From contig NZ_KQ948022.1 of assembly GCF_001513965.1 (NCBI RefSeq), forward strand, positions 319,482-383,481: a DNA stretch of 64,000 nucleotides. The letters are read 5' to 3'. The position numbers and the translations under genes are program-made. The DNA is from Streptomyces cellostaticus. GTDB lineage: Bacteria; Actinomycetota; Actinomycetes; Streptomycetales; Streptomycetaceae. Shown one piece after another: positions 43,314 to 52,714 of the stretch. The notes under the pieces were generated by a model. It was not told the DNA's origin, did not search any database, and saw nothing but the letters and a program-made list of their open reading frames with translations. How positions within the stretch are numbered: the first letter of the stretch is position 1; every line of letters starts with the position of its first letter.

Positions 43314-44276
43314 GTGCCGAACCGCACTTCCCCTCTGACTCCCACGCGCCCGGCCGCCGTAGGCCCGCGCCCTTCACACACCGGTGTCCTCAGCGGCCCC
43401 GCGCCCATCCTCGCCTCGGCCGTGCTCTGGGGTACGACCGGGACCGCCAGTTCTCTCGCGCCGGCCGGTGCACCGGCGGCGGCCATCGGCTGCGCCGGAC
43501 TCACCGTCGGCGGCATCCTGCTGTTCCTCACCGCTCGCGGCGCCCGCTCACTGCCCGGCGCCTGCACCCGTCCCGAGCGGTGGCTGCTCATCCTGGGGGC
43601 GCCGGCGGTGGCCGGATATCCGGTCACCTTCTACCCGGCCGTGGCGCGCACCGGCGTGGCGGTGGCCACCGTGATCGCGCTGGGCAGCGCGCCCGTCTTC
43701 GCCGGACTGCTGTCCTGGATCACGGGACAGTCCCGGCCAACCGCACGCTGGACCTGTGCCACCGCAGCCGCCGTGCTGGGCTGCACGCTCCTGGTGCTGG
43801 GGCCCGGGCTCAGCGGACATGCCACGCCGATGGACCTGACGGGCGTGATGCTGGCCGCGTGCGCCGGACTGTCGTACGCCGCCTACTCACTGATCGGCGG
43901 CAGGCTCATCACACGCGGGCACCCCTCGGACGCCGTGATGGGTGTGCTGTTCGGTGCGGCCGGGCTGCTCGTCCTGCCGTTCGTGCTGTTCGCCGGCACG
44001 CACTGGCTCGCCACCGTCCGCGGCGGAGCGGTCGCGGTGTACCTCGCCCTGTTCACCGTCTACCTGGCCTACCGGCTGTTCGGGTACGGACTGCGCCGCA
44101 CGCCCGCCTCGGCGGCTACGTCGCTCACGCTGGCCGAGCCGGCCGTCGCCGCGGTCCTGGGCGTCAGCGTCCTCGGTGAACGCCTGCCGACAGCCTCCTG
44201 GTGCGGGCTGGCCGTTCTCGCGCTGGGCCTGGTCCTCCTGACCGTCCCGCTGAGGGCCGGCGGTCGGGGTCGATAG
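43314..44276 (+). CDS. EamA (DMT superfamily) transporter
   Basis: The 320-residue membrane protein has ten hydrophobic helices in two repeated halves of the EamA type (ILASAVLWGTTGTASSLAP, TGVAVATVIALGSAPVFAGL, then MLAACAGLSYAAYSLIGGR and SLTLAEPAVAAVLGVSVLGE). It probably exports or imports a small metabolite; the substrate is unknown. I prefer GTG 43314, which begins just ahead of the first helix; an upstream ATG at 43254 is open too. The upstream region holds a possible leader peptide and hairpins. Confidence 0.85.
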   Translation: MPNRTSPLTPTRPAAVGPRPSHTGVLSGPAPILASAVLWGTTGTASSLAPAGAPAAAIGCAGLTVGGILLFLTARGARSLPGACTRPERWLLILGAPAVAGYPVTFYPAVARTGVAVATVIALGSAPVFAGLLSWITGQSRPTARWTCATAAAVLGCTLLVLGPGLSGHATPMDLTGVMLAACAGLSYAAYSLIGGRLITRGHPSDAVMGVLFGAAGLLVLPFVLFAGTHWLATVRGGAVAVYLALFTVYLAYRLFGYGLRRTPASAATSLTLAEPAVAAVLGVSVLGERLPTASWCGLAVLALGLVLLTVPLRAGGRGR

Positions 44277-44298
44277 CTGCTGCACTTGCACAAGTTGC

Positions 44299-44525
44299 CC
44301 GTCGGCCTTGGTCAACGCCGACAAGGGGGCGGGTGCCGACGGGCAGCGGCTCGACCTCGGTGCGCAGATCGCCGAGTCGATCAGTACGTCGAGGGCGGGA
44401 GAGGGCAAGAACGACGGGGAGCTGATGGACGAGAAGCAGGCGAAGGAGTGCCTCGGGCAGGGCAGAGTCTTCGGTGCGCTCGTCGTGCCCGCCGATTTCG
44501 CGGTGCGCCTCCTGCCGGGGCCTGG
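44299..44525 (+). pseudogene. YhgE/Pip family membrane protein, internal fragment
   Basis: The frame reads ALVNADKGAGADGQRLDLGA, then QIAESISTSRAGEGKNDGEL and VFGALVVPADFAVRLLPG, which is the extracellular N-terminal part of YhgE/Pip-type (ABC-2-like) proteins. The first membrane helix and start are missing, and the sequence degrades after LLPG. Only about 75 residues of a normally 400-900 residue protein remain. Confidence 0.6.
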
Positions 44526-44605
44526 CGGCGAGCGTGCGCCGCGAGACCGTATCCGACACGCCTTCGAGCAGGTCGAGTCGCAGGCGCACAGGGCGGGCGC
44601 CCTGG

Positions 44606-45706
44606 TCAGATGGTGCCGGGGTCGCTTTGGGCGGGTGGTCGCCAGCCGCCGGTCACCTCTTTGGTCGGCTTGTGCGGGAAGCGGCGTTCGGCGTATCGCT
44701 GAGCGTCGGAGCCCGGAATCACATAGAGCGTCTCGGCCTTGTCCTGCAGGGGGCGCAGCACGGTGTCCATGAACTGCTTGCGGTCGTCCAGATAGGGTCC
44801 GAGTACGTCCTCCCCGCCGGGGCAGACGGCCACGCAATAGCCGGACTTGTAGCTCGGCTTGAAGGACAGGCTCTGCCACATCGATGCGTTCTCAGGGTCG
44901 GTGACCCGGGAACGGAAGTCGGATGCGTCCTCGCTGTCGGCCACGGTCTGCACCCATTCGGTGAACCCGCTCATGAACTCCCGGTAGTTGTGGGTGACAC
45001 AGGCGAAGAAGTCGAAGTCACCGTTCTTCTTGATGGCACCGATCGGGCAGGCCGCGACGCACAACTTGCAGTCGATGCACGGGTTGTAGTCCAGCGCCTG
45101 TCCGTGCTCGCTCACCTCGGCGTCCACCAGCACCGTGGCCAGCAGGACGAAGTTGCCGAACCTGGGGTGGATGACGTTGCGGTGCAGGCCCATCACGCCG
45201 AGGCCTGCGGCCACCGCGACCGTTTTGTGTGACACGACCCAGATCCGCCCGGGGAAGCGCTCCATCTCCTGCGGGAAACCGGCCGACGGGTTGAGTGCAC
45301 GGTGACCGGCGTCCTGCAGGGCCTGGACAACGGTGCGGGCGGCGTGGTTGACCTGCTCGTCGGTCTGGTGGAACTCCTGGTTGGCCACACTGCGGGCGGG
45401 GGAGCGGTAGTTGTCGCGGTTCATCCGGACCACCAGCGAGACGAGGGTGCGCGTTCCGGGCAGGGCTGCCAGCGCGTGCTCCCGTTCCCCGGCGAGGTCG
45501 GCGTGGTCCAGGCTCACCGCGGCCGCGTCGTCGGCTCCCGCGGCGAGGCACAGCTCACGCAGCCAGCCCGCGTCGATCACCGGCGAGGGGCGCACGGCCT
45601 CACCGGTTTCGCGCCGGGCCAGCACCGCCTGCACCGACGGGTGGGCGGCGAGCTTGGCCGGCAACCTCGGCGATTCTGTTCGCTCCGTGGTGTGTTGCTC
45701 GTTCAT
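44606..45706 (-). CDS. 4Fe-4S protein related to reductive dehalogenase/QueG-type reductases
   Basis: The 366-residue protein has a ferredoxin-type cluster site CIDCKLCVAACP (about residue 215) and a second cysteine set, CVTHN and SGYCVAVCPGG, enough for two 4Fe-4S clusters. The middle, IWVVSHKTVAVAAGLGVMGL, followed by HRNVIHPRFGNFVLLATVLV, matches the cobalamin-binding reductase fold of QueG/RdhA relatives. There is no twin-arginine signal, so it is cytoplasmic and not a respiratory dehalogenase. Substrate unknown. It stands alone between gene fragments. Confidence 0.75.
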   Translation of the reverse strand: MNEQHTTERTESPRLPAKLAAHPSVQAVLARRETGEAVRPSPVIDAGWLRELCLAAGADDAAAVSLDHADLAGEREHALAALPGTRTLVSLVVRMNRDNYRSPARSVANQEFHQTDEQVNHAARTVVQALQDAGHRALNPSAGFPQEMERFPGRIWVVSHKTVAVAAGLGVMGLHRNVIHPRFGNFVLLATVLVDAEVSEHGQALDYNPCIDCKLCVAACPIGAIKKNGDFDFFACVTHNYREFMSGFTEWVQTVADSEDASDFRSRVTDPENASMWQSLSFKPSYKSGYCVAVCPGGEDVLGPYLDDRKQFMDTVLRPLQDKAETLYVIPGSDAQRYAERRFPHKPTKEVTGGWRPPAQSDPGTI

Positions 45707-45783
45707 CCCCGCACACTCCTCGTGAGTTGGATTTTCAAACTCACTATGCCGGTTGATCGCTCACACAGGCAAGGTCGTCACTG

Positions 45784-45995
45784 GTGCGCCTGTCGGGCTG
45801 CTCCATGGGCGGCTTCGTGGCGCAGCGCTTCACCCTGATTCGTCCGGATCTGGTCCGGCACTCGGTCCTGGTCGGGACGGGCACAGGCGGCGGCGAAGGC
45901 GCCGTGGCGCCCAAGCGCGACAACTTGCCCCGGATGGCCGCCCCGGAGGGCTCAGCGGAGGGCTTCCAGGCCCTGTTCTCCACTGGGTGGCGCGG
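45784..45995 (+). pseudogene. Alpha/beta hydrolase fragment
   Basis: From about 45784 the frame shows the nucleophile elbow GCSMGGFVAQRFTLIRPDLV and RHSVLVGTGTGGGEG, typical of an alpha/beta hydrolase. The oxyanion region before it and the acid and His after it are missing; the frame runs into the antisense gene at 45999. It is a remnant. Confidence 0.65.
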
Positions 45996-45998
45996 CGG

Positions 45999-46709
45999 TC
46001 AGCCGATCGCCTTCACCATCTCGGAGCGGATCCGGAGCGTGGTCCTGGCGGCGGCCTTCAGGTCGGAGTCCATCGCGGCGTTGAGGGTCATCTGCGCCAC
46101 CCGGGCCCACGTGTTGCCGTCCGCCCAGGCGCAGACCGGGTAGGTGACCCTCTTCCCGTCGCGCCAGGTCCGGGTCAGCACTTCGCAGGCGACCGTGGTG
46201 CCCGAGCCGGACAGGGTGACGTCCTTGGGCGGTACGAGCAGTGTCACGTGGCTGGTGGTCCTGTCGTGGTTCTCCAGCACGCGGGCGCGCACCTTGCCGG
46301 TGTGCTTGAAGCGGCCGTACATGCCCGTGACCACCAGTGCGCCCCGGTCGCCGGCGGTCGGGACGTACTCCCCGACGACGCCGTGGGCGGCCTTGGCGTC
46401 CCAGCTGCGCGCCCAGTTCTTCTCCAGCGTCCGCCCCAGTGTCGCGGAGGAGTCCTTGGCCAGCTTGTAGTGGCCGTCGATCAGCGTGTGGGGCAGGGTC
46501 AGGGTGAAGCGGGCTCGGGGGAACCCGCCCTTCAGCTCGTTCCCGATCAGTGCCAGGGTCGTCAGAACCGCGACGATCACGACGAAGATCCCGCCGATGA
46601 CCGCGAGCATGAGGCCGACCCCGCTCTTCTTCGGGGGCGGCGGAATGACGGGCGGTGCACCCCAGGCATACCCCTGCTGGGTCTGCGCTGCCGACGGTGG
46701 CGTGGACAC
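45999..46709 (-). CDS. Membrane-anchored protein of unknown function
   Basis: The 236-residue protein has a short proline-rich cytoplasmic N-terminus (WGAPPVIPPPPKKSG), one helix (VGLMLAVIGGIFVVIVAVLT) and an extracellular domain of about 180 residues (FTLTLPHTLIDGHYKLAKDS, VVGEYVPTAGDRGALVVTGM, YPVCAWADGNTWARVAQM). This layout is common in streptomycetes, but I cannot name a family. GTG 46709 (reading VSTPPSAAQ) lies six bases after a TACCGT -10-like site and may be leaderless; the frame is open to GTG 46727. Confidence 0.7.
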   Translation of the reverse strand: MSTPPSAAQTQQGYAWGAPPVIPPPPKKSGVGLMLAVIGGIFVVIVAVLTTLALIGNELKGGFPRARFTLTLPHTLIDGHYKLAKDSSATLGRTLEKNWARSWDAKAAHGVVGEYVPTAGDRGALVVTGMYGRFKHTGKVRARVLENHDRTTSHVTLLVPPKDVTLSGSGTTVACEVLTRTWRDGKRVTYPVCAWADGNTWARVAQMTLNAAMDSDLKAAARTTLRIRSEMVKAIG

Positions 46710-47116
46710 GCCAGTACGGTACTGCACGCGGTCGAGCTCTCAGCGCTCGGCCGCCCTGCTCGATCACCGTCCGCGCCCGGCGGGAGCAGGCGTTGCACGG
46801 TAGTTCGCCGCGCTGCCCGCGTTCGAGGCCTGCCGGGCCGTATCGCCGATGCGGCGAGATCGATCCGTGCGCCTTAGCCGGGGCCGGGAAGCCCCCTGTC
46901 GTCGCGCGGAGCAGAACGCCGGTGCCGTGTGCGCTCGTTGAAGCCGGTGGACGCCGTGCGACGTGCAGCGGCTGCGTCACCGGCGGTGGGCGCCGGTACG
47001 AGCGGGCCGTCGGCCGACCGGATGCAAGGCCCGTGCGTGCCGTTGCGCGGTCCCGGGCCCGGCCGCCGACCAGGCGGAACCAGGACCCCGGCCGGGACTT
47101 CCCGCTCCGGTCGCCG
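46710..47116 (+). other. 407-base region without a recognised gene
   Basis: Open frames here are antisense or out-of-frame shadows with arginine- and proline-rich composition. It contains the 3' flank of the TetR gene and the promoter of the membrane-anchored protein. No strong hairpin was found. Confidence 0.4.
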
Positions 47117-47740
47117 TCACGGCCGTTCAGGAGAGCCGATCTCGTGGAGGATCCCGAAGGCCCGCAGCAGGGGTGCCGGGCCGGTGTCCGAGATGCCGGA
47201 CGCCCGGCGCGCCCGGCGCGTCCGCAGCACCGCGCGCACCGCGGAAAGGGCCGCGCACGCGATCACGGCCGCCTTGAGGTCGGCGTCGGGCGTGTCCGGA
47301 GGCAGCCTGCGCTGAACCAGGACGGTGAGCCGCTCCTCGAAGTCGGAGAAGGCCTGGACGAGGCGGGCCGTGATGACGTTCTCGATGTCCTCGAGCGGGT
47401 GGCTGAGAGCGGTCAGGGTGGAGGCCGAGAACGGCTTGGCGGCCGCCAGCAGCGCGTTGCACACCGCGTCCAGGGGGGCCTCGTCCGCCGGACGCTCGGA
47501 CAGGGCGTGCTCGACGTAGGCGAAGATCTCGACGCCGTCCGGCAGCAGCAGTGCTTCCTTGCTCTCGAAGTACCGGAAGAACGTGCGCACGGAGACGTTC
47601 GCGTATGCGGCGATGTCCGCCACCGTGGTGCCCTCGAAGCCGCGCTCCTTGAACAGGTGCGCGGCCCCTTCCAGCAGCAGGCGCCGCGTCTCCTCCTTCT
47701 TGCGTTCGCGCAGTCCGGCAGGGGCGATCTCACTCGGCAT
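47117..47740 (-). CDS. TetR family regulator of the MMPL exporter
   Basis: The 207-residue regulator has the HTH in LFKERGFEGTTVADIAAYAN and VSVRTFFRYFESKEALLLP, and a helical ligand domain. ATG 47740 has GGAGG nine bases upstream. It diverges from the MMPL gene, and the space between holds several TGTCA...TGACA palindromes that overlap the exporter's promoter, so it very probably represses the exporter and itself until a lipid-like or toxic ligand binds. Confidence 0.88.
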   Translation of the reverse strand: MPSEIAPAGLRERKKEETRRLLLEGAAHLFKERGFEGTTVADIAAYANVSVRTFFRYFESKEALLLPDGVEIFAYVEHALSERPADEAPLDAVCNALLAAAKPFSASTLTALSHPLEDIENVITARLVQAFSDFEERLTVLVQRRLPPDTPDADLKAAVIACAALSAVRAVLRTRRARRASGISDTGPAPLLRAFGILHEIGSPERP

Positions 47741-47770
47741 GGGCCGAAGCCTCCGCCATGGTGTCCCGGC

Positions 47771-47880
47771 TGTCAATTGACACACGTGTCACGCGCGGAG
47801 CCGCAACGCGGCAAATCTGTCATGGCTGCCAATTGTCATCCATGACACTTTCTCTCTAGAGTTCGTGTCACTCGTGACAC
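47771..47880 (+). promoter_or_regulatory. TetR operators and MMPL promoter
   Basis: TTGTCA (47833-47838), 18 bases, then TAGAGT (47857-47862) is a near-consensus housekeeping promoter. Perfect palindromes overlap or flank it: TGTCATCCATGACA (47834-47847) and GTGTCACTCGTGACAC (47865-47880). TGTCAATTGACA (47771-47782) and TGACACACGTGTCA (47778-47791) lie on the regulator's side. Confidence 0.8.
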
Positions 47881-47898
47881 TTTCCTTTGGAGGCCAGG

Positions 47899-50103
47899 GT
47901 GCCCCGACCCTCGCAGCAGTCCCCAGGGCTGGCCGAAGCGCACACCGACGTGCATCCGCCGACGGAACCCGCCCCCGCCCGCGGCGGATTCGGCCGCCTC
48001 GGCGGCTTCTGCGCCCGGCATCCGGCGGCGGTCATCGCCGCATGGCTGCTGATCCTCGTCGCGGCTCTGGCCGGGCGGCACATCGCCGCACCCACCTTCA
48101 GCGACCAGGTCAGCCTGCCCGGCACCGCCTCGCACACCGGCGCCGGCCTCCTCGCCGCCTCCATGCCCCAGGCAGGCCGACCCAGCGGCAAGGTCGTCTT
48201 CCACACCGACTCCGGCACCCTGACCGAAGGGCAGTCCGCCCTCGACCGGACCCTGGCGGACCTGCGCGGGCTGCCGCACGTCACCGCCGCATCCGCGCTC
48301 GTGACCAGCGACGACGGCCGCACCGCGTACACCACAGTCTCCTTCGACGAGCAACTGAAGAACCTCGGCCACGACTACACCGCGCGACTGGACACGGCGA
48401 CGGAGCCCGCCCGGGCGGCAGGCCTCGGCGTCGCCTACGGCGGCGACCTCGAACAGGTGGTCCGGCAACCCGCCAACGACAAGCTGAGCGAGGGTGTGGG
48501 CGTCGTGACCGCCCTCGTCATCCTGCTGTTGGCCTTCGGCAGTGTCCTCGCCGCGCTGCTGCCACTGGTGACGGCGCTGATCAGCGTCGGAGTCGGCCTC
48601 GGCATCGTGGGCATCGTCGCCGCCACCCTTTCCTTCGCGACCTCCGCGACGACCCTCGCCGGCATGATCGGCCTGGGCGTGGGCATCGACTATGCCCTGT
48701 TCCTGACCACGCGCTTCCGACAGGACCTCATCGACGGGCATGATCCGGTCGAGGCCGCGGTCCGCACGGCACGCACCAGCGGACGCGCCGTCCTCATCGC
48801 TGCCCTGACCGTCGCCGTGGCCATGCTCAGTCTGTACGCGTGCGGGCTGAGCTTCATCGGCAAGATCGGCCTGGCGGCGACCCTGGCCGTCGTGGTCACC
48901 GGTGGTGCCGCCCTCACCCTGGTTCCGGCGGGGCTGGGCCTGGTCGGCAGGCACATCGACCGGTTCCGGCTGCGCCGCCCCGTCGCCGAGAGCACGGGAG
49001 CGCAGGACGGCTGGCACCGCTATGCGGAACTCGTCTCCCGCCGCCCCTGGACGTTCCTGGCCCTCGGCCTCGCCGTCCTCGGCGTGTGCTCCGTACCGCT
49101 GCTGTCCATGCGCCTCGGCCACGTCGACGCCGGTGCGGACCGACCCGGCAGCAGCACCCGCACCGCGTACGACTGGATCGCGAACGCGGGCGGGCCGGCC
49201 TTCGGGACGGGGGCGAACGGCCCGGTCCTCGCCGTCGTCGACGTGAGCGAGGCGCACACGTCCGCCGACCGGATCGCCGACGACGTGACCGCGGCTCTGC
49301 AGGGCACCCATGGCGTGGCTTCCTTCACCCCCGTCAAGCCGAGCGCCGACGGGAAGATCCTCGTCACCACGGTCACCCCGGACACCGGCCCGCAGGACGC
49401 CGCCACCGACGCCCTGCGGGATGCCCTTTCCGGGCACACACTGCCCAAGGCCCTCGGCGGCACGGGCGCCGAGGCCTATCTCACCGGCAGCGTGGCCGGT
49501 CAGGCCGACTTCCGTCACACGGTCGGGGAGCGGCTGCCGATCGTCATCGGCATCGTCCTGGTCCTCGCTTTCCTGCTGCTCATGACGGTCTTCCGCAGTG
49601 TGGTGATCCCGCTCAAGGCCGTCGTCCTCAATCTGTTCACCACAGCCGCGTCCTACGGCGTACTCGTCGCGGTCTTCCAATGGGGCTGGGGCGACTCACT
49701 GCTGGGGCTGTCCGAGCCCGTGCCCATCGAGTCGTACGTCCCGATGATGATGTTCGCGATCGTCTTCGGGCTGTCCATGGACTACGAGATCTTCCTGCTG
49801 TCCCGGATCGCCGAGGCCTGGCACCGCACCGGCGACAACCGGCTGTCCGTGGGAGAGGGACTGTCCGCGACGGCGCGCGTCATCTCGGCCGCGGCCTTCA
49901 TCATGACCGCGGTGTTCCTGTCCTTCACCGCCTCGCCGACCGTGGTCGTGAAGATGCTCGCCCTGGGACTGGCGATCAGCGTGATCGTCGACGCCACGGT
50001 GGTCCGCCTGGTCCTGGTGCCATCCGCCATGTTCCTCATGGGCAAGGCGAATTGGTGGATACCCCGCCGACTCGACCGGGTCCTCCCGCACCTGCATGCC
50101 TGA
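47899..50103 (+). CDS. MMPL/RND family transporter
   Basis: The 734-residue protein has the twelve-helix MMPL layout: a first helix ending AAWLLILVAALAGRHIA, an extracellular loop, a block of five to six helices around 210-360 (VVTALVILLLAFGSVLAALL, GLGVGIDYALFLTTRFR), a second loop, and a second block (FGLSMDYEIFLLSRIAEAW). The two GxGIDYA/GLSMDYE motifs are proton-relay marks of the family. It likely exports lipids or drugs. GTG 47899 lies five bases after GGAGG. The lipid-binding gene downstream supports a role at the cell envelope. Confidence 0.9.
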   Translation: MPRPSQQSPGLAEAHTDVHPPTEPAPARGGFGRLGGFCARHPAAVIAAWLLILVAALAGRHIAAPTFSDQVSLPGTASHTGAGLLAASMPQAGRPSGKVVFHTDSGTLTEGQSALDRTLADLRGLPHVTAASALVTSDDGRTAYTTVSFDEQLKNLGHDYTARLDTATEPARAAGLGVAYGGDLEQVVRQPANDKLSEGVGVVTALVILLLAFGSVLAALLPLVTALISVGVGLGIVGIVAATLSFATSATTLAGMIGLGVGIDYALFLTTRFRQDLIDGHDPVEAAVRTARTSGRAVLIAALTVAVAMLSLYACGLSFIGKIGLAATLAVVVTGGAALTLVPAGLGLVGRHIDRFRLRRPVAESTGAQDGWHRYAELVSRRPWTFLALGLAVLGVCSVPLLSMRLGHVDAGADRPGSSTRTAYDWIANAGGPAFGTGANGPVLAVVDVSEAHTSADRIADDVTAALQGTHGVASFTPVKPSADGKILVTTVTPDTGPQDAATDALRDALSGHTLPKALGGTGAEAYLTGSVAGQADFRHTVGERLPIVIGIVLVLAFLLLMTVFRSVVIPLKAVVLNLFTTAASYGVLVAVFQWGWGDSLLGLSEPVPIESYVPMMMFAIVFGLSMDYEIFLLSRIAEAWHRTGDNRLSVGEGLSATARVISAAAFIMTAVFLSFTASPTVVVKMLALGLAISVIVDATVVRLVLVPSAMFLMGKANWWIPRRLDRVLPHLHA

Positions 50104-50149
50104 CCGCCTCATCGGCCCCCGACCCGACCGATCCGGAGTGAGTGACCAC

Positions 50150-50869
50150 GTGACATCGAACCGTTGGAACAGAACCCGCATCCCGGTCGCGGTGACCGCG
50201 GCACTGGCCGCCCTCACCTGCGCGACCGATCTCCTGGTCGAGCACAGGACCGAGGAGCGGGTCGCCGCCCAGGCGTCGCGCCGACTGGATCCGCGAGGTC
50301 CGGTGCACGCCGAACTCACCACGCCGCTCGCAGGGCTGCGCACCCTCGGCGGGGAGGTCGGCGACGTCGAGGTGAGCGCCAAGGGCGTACGCCGTCAACA
50401 CACCCTGATGGACGTGACCGTCCGCCTGAAAGACGTGACGACGGACGGCGACAGCGCCGGCGGCACCGGAACCGCCACCATCGGATACGACCAGGTGACC
50501 CGCCGCATGGGCGCGCCGGGCGACGGCCTGACCGCCGGCGGCCAAGACGGCGACCTGCTCCTCAGCGGGAGTGTCGGTCGCCTCGGACTGCCGGTCACCG
50601 TGCGGGCCGAGGTGTCCGCGACCTCGGACGCGTTCACCATCACACCCACGACGGTGAGCGCCCTCGGCCGCACCGCGGCGGTCGACGGCCTCGCTGCCCT
50701 GCCGGCCGCATCCGCACTGCGGGACGAGCTCGAACCCCGGACCGTGGCCGTCACCGGACTGCCCCGCGGCGTCGCACTGACCTCGGCACGCGCCGCCGAC
50801 GACGGCCTCGTCCTCGCCTTCTCGATCGCCCCGGGCCCGACACCGAGCGCGAACGGGGGAGCCGCCTGA
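50150..50869 (+). CDS. LmeA/DUF2993 family lipid-binding protein
   Basis: The 239-residue protein has one N-terminal helix (IPVAVTAALAALTCATDLLV) and then a beta-rich DUF2993 domain (HAELTTPLAGLRTLGGEVGD, VEVSAKGVRRQHTLMDVTV). LmeA relatives bind phospholipids outside the membrane. Several starts are possible (ATG 50096 overlapping the MMPL gene, GTG 50138 or 50150); GTG 50150 with GGAGTGAG upstream gives the most usual N-terminus. It is probably cotranscribed with the exporter. Confidence 0.75.
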   Translation: MTSNRWNRTRIPVAVTAALAALTCATDLLVEHRTEERVAAQASRRLDPRGPVHAELTTPLAGLRTLGGEVGDVEVSAKGVRRQHTLMDVTVRLKDVTTDGDSAGGTGTATIGYDQVTRRMGAPGDGLTAGGQDGDLLLSGSVGRLGLPVTVRAEVSATSDAFTITPTTVSALGRTAAVDGLAALPAASALRDELEPRTVAVTGLPRGVALTSARAADDGLVLAFSIAPGPTPSANGGAA

Positions 50870-51084
50870 CCGCCCGACCGACGGCCCGGACGGGTACCCG
50901 GCGGCAGGCGATGACTGTTGTGCTGATCAGGCACGGTGATGTGCGGCCTGATGTCCGCGCTTCTGAGCCGGCGGAGGTGCTGCTGTGGGTGGGGCACCGG
51001 TTCGGCCGGGTCGGCCTGCGGCGGCGGATGCCGCATCGCCGGCCATGGTGTCGGCCCCCCTTGCCTCCTGCCGGCCGTCTTACC

Positions 51085-52629
51085 TCAGCCGGACACCCGG
51101 GACCGCAGCAGCCGCTTGTCCGGCTTGCCCGCCGCCGTCAGCGGAATGGCGGGCACCAGGTGCAGGGCGTCGGGAGCGTAGAGGCGACCCTTGCGGGCGG
51201 TGACGAAGTCCCGGATCTCCTCCAGCGAGGGCCGCTGTCCGGTGGCGGGCACCACGGCGGCGTGGACGTGCTCCACCGACTCTTCGTCCCGGCTGCCGAA
51301 GACCGCGCACCGGGCGACGGCGGGATGGCTCAGCAGCAGGTCCTCCAGCTCCGCCGGATAGACATGGCCCCCGACGACCACGATCATCTCCTTGAGCCGG
51401 TCCACGATGTAGAGGTAGCCGTCCTCGTCGAGATAGCCGACGTCACCGGTGTGTACCCAGCCGTCCCGCAGCACCTCGGCGGTCAGCTCCGGCTGCTTCC
51501 AGTAGCCGTGCATCACATAGGGCGAGCGCACCTGCACTTCGCCCCGTTCCCCGGGCGGCAGGGTGGTGCCGTCGGCGTCCCGGACGGCAATCTCCACGCC
51601 GGGCAAGGCCCGGCCGACCGTCAGCTGCCCGCCGCGGCCGGTCACCTCCTGGTCCCCGGGGCCCGCTTCGGTGATGTGCTGCGCCTCGGCCTGCCCGTAC
51701 AAGCCGTAGAGCACGGGCCCGAGGACCTTGGCCGCCTGCCGCAGCCTGGCCGGTGAGGCGGCGGTGCCGCCGTAGGTGATCCGGCACAGGCTGGACAGAT
51801 CGGTGCCGGACAAGTCCGGGTGATCCAGCAGCTGGTAGAGCAACGGCGGCAGCAGCCAGGTGTGGGTGATGCGCTCGCGCTCGATCGCGGCCAGCACATC
51901 CCCGGGCTCGAATCCGTGCCGCAGGACCACCGAGCCACCCTGATGGAGCGCCATGTCGGCGAAGATCCCGGCGAGGTGGGCGAGCGAGGTGCAGGCCAGA
52001 TAGCGGGGCGGGTCACCGGCGCCCGCGAGCCGGTGGTCCAGGCTTCGCCGGTAGGAGCCATGGGTCATCCGGATGCCCTTGGGAATTCCGGTGGTTCCAC
52101 CGGTGTGCCGGATGCACCAGTCGTCGTCCGGGCCCACCAGACCGCCCATCGGCTGCGCCGGGCGCCTGGCGGCCATGGCCAGTACGTCCTCGGCGAAGCC
52201 ACTCGGTCCCAGGGACAGCACCTGGGGAGCATCGGGTAGCTGCATCAACTCCCTTGCTGTGCTGTGCCGTTGGTTGTCCACCAGGAGAAGGGAGCAGTCC
52301 ACGCTCGCCATCACGCGGGCCATGGTCGGCGGGCTCATGCCCTCGTAGAGGGCGACCGCCCGGGCACCGGACAGATGGGCGGCATAGCGGGCTACGAGAG
52401 CCTCGGCGGTGTTACCGGTGAGCAGGGTGACCGTGGCGCCGCGGCCCACCCCGCGCTCCGCCAGCTCCCCGCCGAGCCGGTGGACCTGGTCCCGTAACTC
52501 CGCCGCGCTGATCACCAGCCCCTCGGCGGTCGTGATGGCCGCCCGCGACGGCTCGGCGGACAGCACATGAAGGATGGCCTCCACATAGCTGCTGAAATCG
52601 GCTTCCGTGGCGGCGTTTTGCTGGCTCAT
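51085..52629 (-). CDS. AMP-dependent acyl-CoA synthetase/ligase
   Basis: The 514-residue ANL-superfamily enzyme has the P-loop HTGGTTGIPKGIRMTHGS, the YGQAEAQHI motif, WVHTGDVGYLDEDGYLYIVD, RLKEMIVVVGGHVYP and the C-terminal catalytic lysine in TAAGKPDKRLL. It activates a carboxylic acid with ATP, usually passing it to CoA; the substrate is unknown. It lies downstream of a LysR regulator on the same strand. No carrier protein is nearby, which argues against an NRPS loader. Confidence 0.88.
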   Translation of the reverse strand: MSQQNAATEADFSSYVEAILHVLSAEPSRAAITTAEGLVISAAELRDQVHRLGGELAERGVGRGATVTLLTGNTAEALVARYAAHLSGARAVALYEGMSPPTMARVMASVDCSLLLVDNQRHSTARELMQLPDAPQVLSLGPSGFAEDVLAMAARRPAQPMGGLVGPDDDWCIRHTGGTTGIPKGIRMTHGSYRRSLDHRLAGAGDPPRYLACTSLAHLAGIFADMALHQGGSVVLRHGFEPGDVLAAIERERITHTWLLPPLLYQLLDHPDLSGTDLSSLCRITYGGTAASPARLRQAAKVLGPVLYGLYGQAEAQHITEAGPGDQEVTGRGGQLTVGRALPGVEIAVRDADGTTLPPGERGEVQVRSPYVMHGYWKQPELTAEVLRDGWVHTGDVGYLDEDGYLYIVDRLKEMIVVVGGHVYPAELEDLLLSHPAVARCAVFGSRDEESVEHVHAAVVPATGQRPSLEEIRDFVTARKGRLYAPDALHLVPAIPLTAAGKPDKRLLRSRVSG

Positions 52630-52714
52630 CGCTGTTCTCCCTGGTCGGAACCGGTGGCGCCCTCGACGCTAGTGCCGACCGCTCATGCCTTCCACGACCG
52701 GTTTCGCCATGTGT

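Noticed and set aside
46655..47845. 396-codon plus-strand frame between the membrane protein and the MMPL gene
   Set aside because: Its second half is antisense to the TetR gene and its first half has no protein-like features.
50909..51060. Frame starting MTVVLIRHGD, like a histidine phosphatase N-terminus
   Set aside because: Only the first eight residues fit the LIRHG motif; the rest does not resemble the family, and the frame runs antisense into the acyl-CoA ligase gene.
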